This document shows positions 1-11,000 of a stretch of 64,000 nt of DNA, piece by piece (within the stretch, counting starts at the first letter, position 1; each line of letters starts with the position of its first letter). The notes under the pieces are model-generated. The model saw only the letters and a program-made list of their open reading frames with translations. It made no database searches and was not told the DNA's origin. Made by a program: the position numbers and the translations under genes. This stretch comes from Vanessa cardui (Eukaryota > Arthropoda > Insecta > Lepidoptera > Nymphalidae). The stretch lies in assembly GCF_905220365.1 (NCBI RefSeq), contig NC_061129.1, positions 1,364,803 to 1,428,802 of the forward strand. Direction: 5' to 3'.

Positions 1-320
1 ACACAACACAAATTATTATTAATGATGATCATGATGAATATTTTAAAATGATTACGAATGATGACCAATTTTGTTGTTAACTGACTTTAAATTTAACACA
101 TTGTATATTTATAAAATTGAATATATTTTGTGTTCCATTTTATGACATGGATGAAAATAAATTGCTCTTATGGTAAAGCCAAATTAGGTAATTCACATCA
201 CGTTTCAAGATATAAGTTTTAATCCAACGTTGCACTATACCCGCCATTGTAAACAAAAATTTCATGTATAAAACTACGATGTAAAATTTCTCAGTGCAAT
301 AAATATTATATATATTTCAG
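1..320. other. Ge-1 intron, AT-rich
   Basis: AT-rich sequence ending in a good 3' splice site (tatatatttcag, 309-320) in front of the first visible Ge-1 exon. I see no other feature here. Confidence 0.7.
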
Positions 321-3300
321 GAAGAAGAAGAGGAGGTGTCGAAGCAGACGCCGCCGCCGGAGGGGGGGGAGGTCGCGGCCGGCAGCGTCGCCGCGCCCAG
401 CGAACCCTTTTATACCTCTGAACTATTTACGACGCCTGAAAAGCCGCCTCCGCCCGCCAAGCTGACGCATGCTAGTAATATATTATTTTTACTTGTTATT
501 TTTAATTGTATCATATAAGTTTAAAAGTATAAGTACAAAGAATAAATAGTTATAGAAGAAATAAAAAGAAGTAGAGGTGATAAAATATTTTGACAACGAT
601 GATTGATCGAAGACTGTTCTGTTTACAAGTCGTACTGAGATATCAGGTTCCGAATTTTGTTGGATGACATTCTGCTACATTTATGTCCATCTAGCAACTT
701 TCTTTTAAAAAACTAATATTTATTCATCAATGGGATATTTAGAGACTCTATTTTTTATGTAAGTCAGTTAATACATTGGAATCATTTTTTCAGATAGCGA
801 CACGTCGTGGCCGCAAATATCGCTCGCGCAGATAACCGAGGCCAACCAGAGGAAAGCCTCGAGCGAGAAGTCCAGCACGCAGTCGCTCAGCGCGCCGCCC
901 CCCGCGCCGCCCGCGCCGCCCGCGCCCCCCGCGCCCGACGACCACACGCGCACGCGCCTCGAAGCGCTCGAGCAGAAGCTGGATATACTGACCGGTACGA
1001 CGGCCCCGCAACGCTTAATTCACATATGTAACGTCTTTCATCACAGTCCTGTAATCTTAGGGCGAGATTTCGTGACATCTTTTCACTCGAGTCACTCAAT
1101 GGATGAGCACAACGGAGATTTTGACCGACGCGACTCGCGAGAGCGATGATTGCACCCTTTTTGAGAGGATGCAATGTAAATCTTATATTTTTCTACAAAT
1201 CACGAGTGGCTTATTGCTCATGCTTTGGATTTGCTCAAATTCCGACCTGCTAATTATAAATGTACAGGAGCGCCACATGACATGTAATCTGAGAATATCT
1301 GGTTCCACAGAGCTGGTGTCGACGCAGACGCGCGAGCTGCGCGCGCTGCGCGGCGACGTGTGCGCGCCGCGCGCGCAGCTGGACGATGCGCTGCACGCGC
1401 ACGCGCAGCGCACCGCCGTCGCCGTGGACAACGCGCTGTCGGCGGGCTGGGAGCGCGTGACGCGGCTGTCGGAGGCGGCCAGCGCGCAGGCGGCGGCGGC
1501 GGCGGGCGCGGGCGCGGCGCGCGCGCTGGAGCCGCTGGCGCGCGCGCTGCAGCACGAGCTGGCCGCCAAGCTCACCGCCACCGACCGCCTGCTGCGCGAC
1601 AACATCGAGAAGCTCGCCAGCAGCAAGGTACGATCGTCTCAGACTCCATTTTCATGGCCGATTACGATCCAAATTTGGCGTTGAAAGTGATCAAGTTTCA
1701 TTTGGAATAGTGGACAACTAGCCGCAATAAAATATTAAAATGCGATATTATTTATTATATTAATACTACTACTATTTGTAAACTCATTCTGCACTCACAG
1801 ACGGTCATGGAGCGGCTGAGCACCGCGATCGCGACGTCGCTGACGGAAATGGTGCGCGAGTCGTTCCGCTCGGCGCTGTTCGAGAGCGTGGTGCCCGTCA
1901 TGGAGAAGGCGCACGCGCAAATCTTCCGGCAGATCAACCACGCCTTCCAGACCGGCACCAAGGAGTGTACGTGGACGCTCGGCGAAACATTTTATTAAAA
2001 AATAATACTATAATGTCGGAGATTTTTCTAAAACGCAAATTCGAATTTGTCGAATTTTCAAATGTGCAAGTCCTATCATCTTATATAGCTGTACTTATGA
2101 AAAGGCATATCGAATTTTTTTCTATAATAATATACTCCAAAAGACGGTGAGTGACGGTGGGTGGTGTGGTTGCAGTCGCGGCCAACACGGAGGCGGCGGC
2201 GCGCGCGGCGGCGGAGCGCGGCGGCGCGGCGGGCGCGGGCCCGCTGCTGCGCGCGCTCGAGCGCCACGCCGACGCGCTGGCCGCGCACGCGCCGCCCGCG
2301 CCGCACCACTACGCCGCGCAGCTGCGCGACGTCGTGCACAGGTCGGTCGCCCGCGCCCTCTGTACCCACACTGCAGTACACTACAGTATGTGTCACCCGA
2401 GCCCTCTGCCCGCAGCGTGCTGGAGAAGGAGGTGTCGTGGTGGCGCGAGCAGGCGCGCTCCGTGCAGCTGTCGCGCGCGCACTCGCCCGCCACGCCCGCC
2501 GCGCCCTCCGTCGCCGACCGCCAGGTGCGTCACGACTCGCTAATGTCTAAATAAATCTATAAATCTCTAGTCTCTAAATAAATCTACTGAAAAGACTGTC
2601 AAAGTAAAATTCGAGACACGGTATCTATCCGGTATCCAGTTGCACCATTTTCTCTTTCGGTCCTTATCCCTATATATATTAAATAATATGCAATCAAATT
2701 TTGTATTGTTTTGGAAAATGAAAACATTTAAATAGTTCTTACATTTAAAGAGTAGGTAAAAACAAGTATCCTGGGTGCGGTCCACAGCGCTATCTAAACA
2801 TACTAATGGGTCTATTTTTTCGAAATTTGAATCTGTATTTATCAGACGATTATTTTATACTTTTTTACTGAATGTCAATTTATTAGCATCCGCTACGTCA
2901 TAGTTAAAACATCAACCCTAATTATATTTTGTTTTATTTTTAATTATTAAGATATTTTAATCTTTTACAGAACCATACATCTGTGGAGGTAACTGTAACA
3001 AAACAAATATTTTATAGGAAAAAATAAACGTAGTTACTTTGATAAAACTTTTTGTAACATCCAGAGTAGAGTTAAAGATAACTTCGTAAATTTTCAGAAG
3101 TCAACCCGTAACGCAAGGAACTGCGTTCAACAATCTTTACCCTACTTGCTCAGAGTACTCTCAATCCTTCAAATTTTAATAGATACTTAGCACTAATATC
3201 CAACAAATCATATATTTTTTAATTAGAATAGTAAATAGTTTATGTAATTAATTATTATGGTACACTTAATAGCAACTACATACTGTATACTATAGTTGTA

Positions 3301-4132
3301 TATCATAGTAATATAATTTCTCTCATAGAATTTTCATTCGTTCTAAAACCATCTATAAATGTCTTTTTTAAAAACTGTATTTAATAAGTAATGAACAGGT
3401 AGTGCTAGTTATTAAAGGTCAAACTGTTCTAAATGGCAGTCCAATACTCAAGTGATAGATTCGAAGTTATTTAAGAATTACCGTTAGAGACAGTATTTTT
3501 TTTTTTTTATGTTATAGGTTGGCGGACGAGCATATGGGCCACCTGATGGAAAGTGGTCACCATCACCCATAGACAATGACACTGTAAGATATATTACCTT
3601 ACATCGTCAATGGGCCACCAACCTTGGGAACTAAGATGTTATGTCCCTCGTGCTGTAGTTACACTGGCTCACTCACCCTTCAAACCGGAACACAACAGTA
3701 CTGTTATTTGGCGGTAGAATAACTGATGAGTGGGTGGTACCTACCCCGACGGGCTTGCACAAAGCCCTACCACCAAGTAAAGTCTTCGGTCCCGCCGCAG
3801 ATGCAGGTGAGCCAGATCCAGTCGCTGATGATGAGCGGCGACGTGAACGGCGCGTTCCAGCTGGCGCTGTCGGCGTCGGACCTGGCGCTGGTGGTGGCGG
3901 CGTGCCGCGCGGCCGAGCCGGCGCGCGTGCTGGGCCCGCCCTGCCGCCTCAAGCAGCACGTGCTGCTGTCGCTCGTGCAGCAGCTGGCCGCCGACATGAC
4001 GCGCGACACGCACCTCAAGCACAGGTCTGTCACCCCAATAAATTACAACGCCTACAATTATTACAACAACAACAACAGCCTGTAAATTCCCACTGCTGGG
4101 CTAAAGGCCTCCTCTCCCTTTGAGGAGAAAGT

Positions 4133-4167
<35 letters not shown>

Positions 4168-5021
4168 TAAGGACAACTTACAAAACATACACCATTTATA
4201 AGTTTTAAAATAAAGGTAATTACATTTTTAGCTAAGTGTTGTTTCAATTAAAAGTTATCACGGCATGGAAAAGGACAATATTTTCTATTAACCTAATAAT
4301 GTTCGGAATATATTCCACCACGCTGTTCACGCTGGGTTGGTGTGGCAGAATATCTCTGAAATTTTTCACATGCAGGTTTCCTCACGATGTTTTCCTTCAC
4401 CTCTGAGCACGAGATGAATTATAAAGAAAAATTAAGCACATAAATCAGTGGTGCGTGCCTGGGTTTGAACCCGCAATCATCGGTAAAGATGCACGCGTTC
4501 TAACCACTGGGCCATCTCGACTCTTATTATATAGAGGATTATTAACGATGTTATAATTTACCGTAAAATTAGTTTATGATTAAAATGTGTCCTTATTGTG
4601 TTTCGGTTATTATAATTGTGTTAATGATTTGAAAATTTAGCTTCATTGAAAGTGACAGAATACATCAGAGAAACGAACAATGATAATAACTTTATTAGTT
4701 TATTTTCGGAAAACAAACACTACAAAAGAACAGTAATATGAAAAAAAAGAAATAAAATAATACATAAACCAATCAAGAAATACTACCCCAACTTATTGTT
4801 CAATTTCTAATCAACAATTAACTCTTAACAGGTATCTAGAAGAAGCTGTGATGAACTTGGATACGACAAATCCAGTGACACGCGAACACCTGCCTGTGGT
4901 CATAAGGGAGCTGCAGAAACAGATAGTGGCCTTCCTGAACTCGAACCCGGGCCACGCTCTCAGCAGGCAATTCCGCATGTTGCTGATGGCCACCGAGTCG
5001 CTGGTCAAAAACACCGTCTGA
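321..5021 (+). CDS. Ge-1: Ge-1 / enhancer of mRNA-decapping protein 4, C-terminal part (5' end outside window)
   Basis: Scaffold of the cytoplasmic mRNA decapping complex (Dcp1/Dcp2, P-bodies). Exons are 321-474, 794-994, 1311-1627, 1801-1966, 2176-2341, 2416-2524, 3801-4024 and 4832-5021 (TGA 5019-5021). All have AG/GT borders and the phases close, giving 508 visible residues. The order is an acidic and Pro-rich linker, an Ala/Arg-rich coiled coil (ALEQKLDILTELVSTQTREL region), a helical MVRESFRSALFESVVPVMEKAH segment, then the alpha-helical C-terminal domain. That domain carries FQLALSASDLALV, LLSLVQQLAADM and YLEEAVMNL, as in EDC4. The N-terminal WD40 domain must lie upstream of position 1. 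Exons 2-7 are extremely GC-rich (codons mostly end in G/C), while the last exon is nearer the local average. Family assignment is firm from the C-terminal domain. The first visible exon is a little less certain because its donor (CTA/gtaata) is weak. Confidence 0.93.
2525..3800 (+). other. Ge-1 intron (2525-3800)
   Basis: This intron separates the 109-nt exon from the exon that opens the C-terminal domain. From 2525 to about 3490 it is AT-rich with no recognisable element. The remainder is a family-A SINE copy (3495-3780) that ends about 20 bp before the splice acceptor. Confidence 0.8.
3495..3780 (-). repeat. SINE-like element, family A, copy 1
   Basis: A T-run at 3496-3509 is the complement of an A-tail. 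It is followed by the family's conserved blocks read in reverse: the GGTTGGCGGACGAGCATATG end, the ACCTGATGG...GGTCACCATCACC block and the GGTACCTACCC...AAGCCCTACCACC head. The same blocks recur at 15190, 18568, 29660, 31801, 34660, 42735, 48080 and 48470. The A-tail and high copy number indicate a LINE-mobilised short element. I cannot name the family. Confidence 0.8.
4068..4525 (-). repeat. tRNA-headed SINE, family B, copy 1 (interrupted)
   Basis: In reverse, this copy has an A-box-like block (TGGCCCAGTGG), a B-box (GGGTTCAAACCC), then the family body with its GAGGAAACCTGCATGTG, GGAATATGTTCC-like and GCCTTTAGCCCAGCAGTGGG blocks and a (GTT)n tail. About 160 bp beginning with (TTTA)n (4131-4293) interrupt the body, so a second sequence was inserted after the SINE. 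Confidence 0.85.
4131..4167. repeat. (TTTA)n microsatellite
   Basis: About nine TTTA units lie at the edge of the sequence that interrupts the family-B SINE. They probably represent the tail of a nested retroelement. Confidence 0.85.
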
Positions 5022-5268
5022 CCACGGCCCTGCTGCCACTGCCCCTGTGCCTACAGGACTATGCACTGATATTAAACTAGTGATGTGAAAATGTGACTGA
5101 ACGAATGTGTTAAGTGTGAAGAATCTAATTAGTGAAAATGACACTAAGAGTTAATGATCAATGAACCGCGGCTTTGATGATTATTTTACTTTTTTCGTTT
5201 CTCGTAATTTATTGACGCCTAGTTATTGTTTTGTCTAATGAATATATACCCATAGCATAAATGTTTCC

Positions 5269-5274
5269 AATAAA
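5269..5274 (+). terminator. Poly(A) signal AATAAA, Ge-1
   Basis: A canonical AATAAA lies 248 nt after the Ge-1 stop codon. It is the first canonical hexamer downstream, so a short 3' UTR is likely. Confidence 0.55.
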
Positions 5275-7438
5275 CATGTATTGATTGAACGCTATAATTA
5301 TAACCAATACTAGTATTATGATATTTGATTGAACAAGTGATTTATATTTTTTAAAGTATATTTTTGAAAAAAAAACCTGCTTTGTTTTCTTTTATTGAAA
5401 AATTAATGAATATTAACAATTTCGAAAGTAGTTATCTATAGCATTTGGTATTGTTTTGATCCTTTTTATGTATTTCCTTTTGGTGCTGTGGACTGTTTCC
5501 ATTCATTTTTAAGTTCAAAGTCGTAACTGTTTTAAAGCAGAAGTTAAATTAAAAAATTCTATACATTTTTTTTGTAAACGGTCATACATCCACTGCCTCT
5601 CTCACAAGAGATTAATGTATAAATTGTATAGAATATTTTTATAAGTTATACATATCTCTTTGGAGATAGGTAGGTTCCCATGTGTTACTCGACATGGTGT
5701 TGATAAGAACTGATTTAGTATGTATTCAATTATTAATGACAATAGTAATATTTACTTGTAATGAAGGATAAATATATAAACGATTGTTTATATTATATAA
5801 AGGCCACTTAATGTCATATATTTTCATCTTACAGTTGCTTTGTATTAAGTCAGCTGTACCCGGCAACTTGTACTGTACAATATTGCCTTATACCTCAACG
5901 TCTCAGCGAAACTTGATAGATTCTCACAAATTATAGATGGGGTTTTTCAAATCAGTCATCAGATCCTGCTGAGAAATCGACATTAATGTACTGACAATAC
6001 TATAGTGATGAATGATCCTATTGTAACATACTGCATGGATACCGTATAGTTATCTAATTTTTATTTCAATTTTACTTTTTATTAAATAACATTGCAACAT
6101 TCTATTGAAATGAACAAAAATATTGTCGTCAATTTATATCTAGATATAACTTTAAGTAAATGATATGACTGCTATAAGCTTATATAGTCATTAATATTAT
6201 ATGTACAAAACTTACGACTGAGGTTACAACTGTCCTTGTAAATAATACAATGTAAGTCGCTAGCATTAGTTAATATAATGTAAAAAAGTCATTCAAGAAG
6301 ACTTCTATACCTATTTAAATATTGTTTTTTATGAGAAATTGTTAAAATAACATTTATAAAAAAATTGTAATCTTTATGATTAAATAAAAACTAGGGCTTG
6401 ACTTAGATGTTCTAGTGTTGAATAACTGTATTCGATTTTATATTCGATTTATGTAAGATAAAAGTATTTTTTAAAATTTTCAAAGGATTGAATACACAAC
6501 CAACAAATAAAAATAGCTGGTTCACATGATCGTGACGATATTTAAATAACCGCTTAAACTACTAAAAAATATCAAGATAAGATATTATGACAGCTTAATA
6601 TATCAAGCTATATTATATTGTCAGTAACTAAGACTAGATCCCACAGTGCGACTAATCCCTGTCCCAATGTTGCTTCACTGTGGGATTGTGTTAACCGTTG
6701 CTTGTCATCCCGTCGATAGTCGTCAGGATCTTTCTAAACCAGCTTTCGACCTTTAATTCAGTTATAAACTAAAATTTGAGGAAACTAAATATATCAAAAT
6801 GAATATGTTATATTGTTTAAATTCGATATTTGAATACTCAAACTTTTTGTGTAATTTGGTATGATTTCGTTGATAATAAAATAAATTTTGAAAATCTTAA
6901 TTTGTTTCTATGAGTCTACTGATCCCTGGGCCTTAAAATTTTTACGTAATTTTATGTTATCGAAAGTAAAAATAAATCTCATTACCGAAAACGTTAAACA
7001 ATCAATTTAGGATTTTATTTATTTTACCTTTACTCCTACGTTTGAAAGCCGAGTTACACATTAAAAAAAAAAAGTACATACTCTGTTGGTCATATTATAT
7101 AATTAATCTATGGAAATTAGTAACAATTTTATGTAAGTAATATAATGTTCCTCGTAAATCGTAATTTCGAAATCACGCTATTTTATTGCTAGCATTGAAT
7201 AGGGCAGAATTTTGAATCGTGCGTGGTTTGAATTTTATTACCAACCTGATAAACTACTGATATCATGGTTTATGTATTTTACTATTCAGCTTGCAATAAC
7301 GAATATACTTTTATAACCACGTTTTAATGTAATAGTTTTTCTTACTCCGCTGATCGAATTCACCATTGAATGTATAAATTTAAGTTGAATACTCTTTAAA
7401 AATAGTATAATACTTAATATACTATATACATATATATG

Positions 7439-7619
7439 CAGCGGCGGCGCAAGATCGAATCTTAATGGGGGCAAGATACAGTTTACGAAGCCCCTGTTTC
7501 TTTTTTTACAGTACTCTGATCCCAATGTTATGTTGTTCTTTTAAATTTCGGGCGCGAGGCCCTTTTTACCGCAAGGCCGTAGGCGGTGGCCACACCACCC
7601 ACGCCTTTCGCTGCCACTG
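7439..7619. mobile_element. Probable short hAT-type MITE
   Basis: The ends are CAGCGGCGGCG and, inverted, CAGTGGCAGCG: imperfect 11-bp terminal inverted repeats with the CAG start typical of hAT elements. The interior is GC-rich against AT-rich flanks. The flanking (TA)n makes the 8-bp target duplication impossible to define cleanly. No ORF. Confidence 0.55.
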
Positions 7620-7756
7620 ATATATATATTATAAATTAAACACTTTTTTTAATTTATTTTGTTGAATAAAAAATAATAATTTGCATTAATTTAATATTTA
7701 AGAATAGAAACTATCCTTTAATCGTAGTTACCTCAGACATTAATAAATTGCGATAT

Positions 7757-7860
7757 TTTCAACCGACTTCAAAAAGGAGGAGGTTATCATTTCGTCTGTA
7801 TTTTTTTTTTAATCACCTTCGTCTGTTTACAAAGTCTGTTTTGCAAACATTTTTTTTTCG
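7757..7860 (+). repeat. Repeat family G fragment
   Basis: Contains ACCGACTTCAAAAAGGAGG and the AGGTTATCATTTCGTCTGTA block, followed by a T-run. The reverse of this end occurs at about 20775-20820 after the long A-run. It is the end of a dispersed non-autonomous element that I cannot classify. Confidence 0.6.
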
Positions 7861-8007
7861 GATTCCTTAGATTCTTAGAATTATTAAAAATGAAGGTAGA
7901 ACGAAATAAACATAATAACCAAACCTTATTAAACCTACCAAAAGCAACACATGATTACATCTGAATTGTCTTCTTGAAATAACAACTAAACCCTCAATAA
8001 TAATAAA

Positions 8008-11000
8008 ATGTCTTCGCATTTTAACCCAAACCTTACAAAATCAAGATCAGCAGACACTTTAAACACACCAAGTGATCGTTACGTGAAAAGAGAAAAATCA
8101 TATGATCGTTTTTGTGACTATTTTAATCGCGATATTCATTTACAAAGCGATTCATCCCAAGATATTTGCGTTATAATTGATGATCGTTCAGATGTATTTT
8201 CAATCGATAAAGAGCGACTGGACAGTGGAGTTACATATGCGGCCCAATTAGATGACGAAAATCTGTCAGCTTTGGATGAGAAAATATATAAGCTAAATAG
8301 TGAGTATATAATAATACTTCAATTGTTTTTTTTTTTAAATATACTCAATAAAAAAATTGATATAGAAGTAGTAGATTTCGACAGAATTTGTAAATGATAA
8401 TCTAACATATATAATAAAACATAAATGAATATGTTTTAATCTTTAAATATTAAAACCATTATTTATTTTTAATAAGCATTTATCGATGTATGTATAAATA
8501 GCTACCTTTTTTTTTAATTAAAACACTTTTGCCATCCGTCTTTTAAATATATCAATTCTAAAATAATCAAGTGGCGTAAAACCCTTATAAAATTATATTT
8601 TTAAAGATATAGTAATAAAATAATCAAAATCATTTTAAAGACAGTCACAAACATCTTCCAATTATCTTTCTATACTGCTTCTTCTTTGATCGTTCATAAT
8701 GTGTGTATTTTTTTTATCAGATATGCTGCTGGAACAGCATCTTTTATTAAAAGCGCTGAAGGAAGATCTGCTCAGTTCCAATTTAGTCTTGAGCAACTTA
8801 ACATCTGCTCAACGACCGGACTTACTAAAGGACTCTACAAATACGTAAGGATTATTTTTGTAATATAGAACCAATTAGGTCACCTTATTACCTTGAACAA
8901 TTTTGCATATGATATACATTACTAGTGCCTATCTTGCCAGAATCCACATCCATTGATTTGTATTTGTAAATGAGTAACAGTAACACCCTTGCTAAAAAAA
9001 TATATTTTTTTAGTGTTTTGACAACCTCCATGGTCGAGTTGTGTATACACCGGTTTTCATGGGTATGCCACTCTGAGGTCCCGGGTTCGATTCCTGGCCG
9101 AGTCGATGTAGATTACCATTAGTTTTCTATGTTGTATTGGATCTGGGTGTTTGTGGTACCGTCGTTACTTCTGATTTCCTTAACACAAGTGCTTTAGCTA
9201 CTTACATTGGGATCAGAGTAATGTATGTGATGTTGTCTCATATTTATTTTTATTTATTTATTTATATACGCAGTAAATCCTAAAGAGTATTTATTATTCA
9301 TGCTTAGCGGGTAATAAATAAGCCATTTTTATATTTTACTTGTATCATATACACGATAATATCAAAATATGGCTTAATATGAATATTTACAGCAGGTACA
9401 CGATTTTTACAAAAAAAAAATTAATGCGTAGTAAGTATGTAACAAATCTCATTACCTTAGTTAAATGCACTCATTCTATATAAAAATTATCCTTTAATAG
9501 ATAATTTACAAATTCTACAACACTGATTTTCTTCGGAATTATGCATCGAGTTTTACTAGCCCGCATTAATCTTCTCATAAGAAGTGGTCATAGCTGACAA
9601 TAATTAGATTAGAAGCTATTACTTAAGCTGTAACCCTTACCATTATATATTCTTGGCTATAATCGCTGCATTTATCGTAATTATAAAAATATTTTAGATT
9701 GGATGAAGTAACAAAGGTTTTAGCAGATGCTACACAATTTACCGACAAAAGAATACGCTCCAGAGAGTTAGACGCAAAAACGACTCAAGCGCAGAATGCC
9801 GATTTACAAATTCGGCAAGTTCTCATCGACTTCCTACAAAGTGATGTAAGTTAACTTCTTCGCCTCACCAGAATATATTTGACCGCAAATTCGATCACAA
9901 TTTTGAGAATCGCGATAATATAATTCATTTAAAGAAGCGATCGGTAACCTTTTGGTTGGCAAGGGCCACAAGGTGGCAAAATAAAGTATAAGCGGGCCGC
10001 AGTCATGATATTAACCTTAGAAGCCTATACCTACGCAAAATTAGTGTTAATTAATCATATTCCATAGATAAAAGAAAAATGCTATTGAAAATTCTTAAAA
10101 GATACAGAGTTTAATTCGTACACATAATACTTATATTATGTTTATATGTTTGAGCTTAGAAAAATTAAAGAAAAATAAAGAAATGAAAACTCCAAACGAC
10201 CTAAATAGGAAACTGACTTTACACAAATTTTAGTGTGATGTCGGAGGTTGCATTTGAGATGCTATTTTTTGTATGTTTAATATATTTGTCAACTTTTTTA
10301 CAAAACATTCACGGGCCGCAAGGAAGATGATCGCGGCCGCAGGTTGCCGACCGCTGATTTAAAGTATACACGAATCCAGTATAAAACGGCGTAGTGAAAC
10401 TAGGTCCAAATCTTCTTTAAAGAACTTTACCCAAAAAACATAGAAATGAAATCGCAGTAGCTTTAGTCTCTTAATTATGAATACTTCAATAATTAACAAT
10501 TTTTAATAATTCTTCAGGATCTAAAGGACCGAATAGCATCAGCGACAGCAGAGAGTGTGAAAGAGGTTATCAGTAATTGTTTCTCCGCCACTTTCCCCAG
10601 CGCTTACATACCCATCATGCAACAATCCCATCGCCGACTGCTCAGACATGTTACAAGAACATTAGAGAATGCTTTTAACGAACGTGAGAATTAATTCGAA
10701 ATACAGATATATTTTTAAATAATAGACAGAAATATTTAAAATAAAAATGTGATAATTTTTCTCGACATCAGTTGCCACATTCATTAAAAAAAAAGGTTTT
10801 TATTGCAGTGGAATCAGGGTCTTCGTTTTTCAAATCAGTGAATAAAACTTCGCGGTCGCTTCGAGTAGCATTAGAGAAACACCAAGTTCTGTTGGAGAAT
10901 AATAAGTCTGGAATCTTTGATAATTTGCAAAGCACGTTACAGATGTGAGTACGTATTTACATGTATGTGATATATAAGTATCATTAAGTTGTGTTGGTTT

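Larger units (their letters stand above)
5275..8007. other. Intergenic region between Ge-1 and its short paralogue
   Basis: AT-rich, with no coding exon on either strand. It holds an 11-bp perfect inverted repeat (6638-6648 / 6676-6686), a probable hAT MITE (7439-7619) and a fragment of repeat family G (7757-7860). I looked for an upstream exon or WD40 remnant for the paralogue and saw none. Confidence 0.6.

Noticed and set aside
790..2554. Long open frames in several phases and on both strands over the Ge-1 exons
   Set aside because: They are by-products of extreme GC content. Only one frame joins across all splice sites and matches EDC4.
9070..9110. tRNA gene suspected from a B-box (GGTTCGATTCC) and A-box-like sequence
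   Set aside because: No cloverleaf or anticodon arm can be folded and the same block recurs with a shared non-tRNA body; it is the head of SINE family C. The same holds for the family-B heads.
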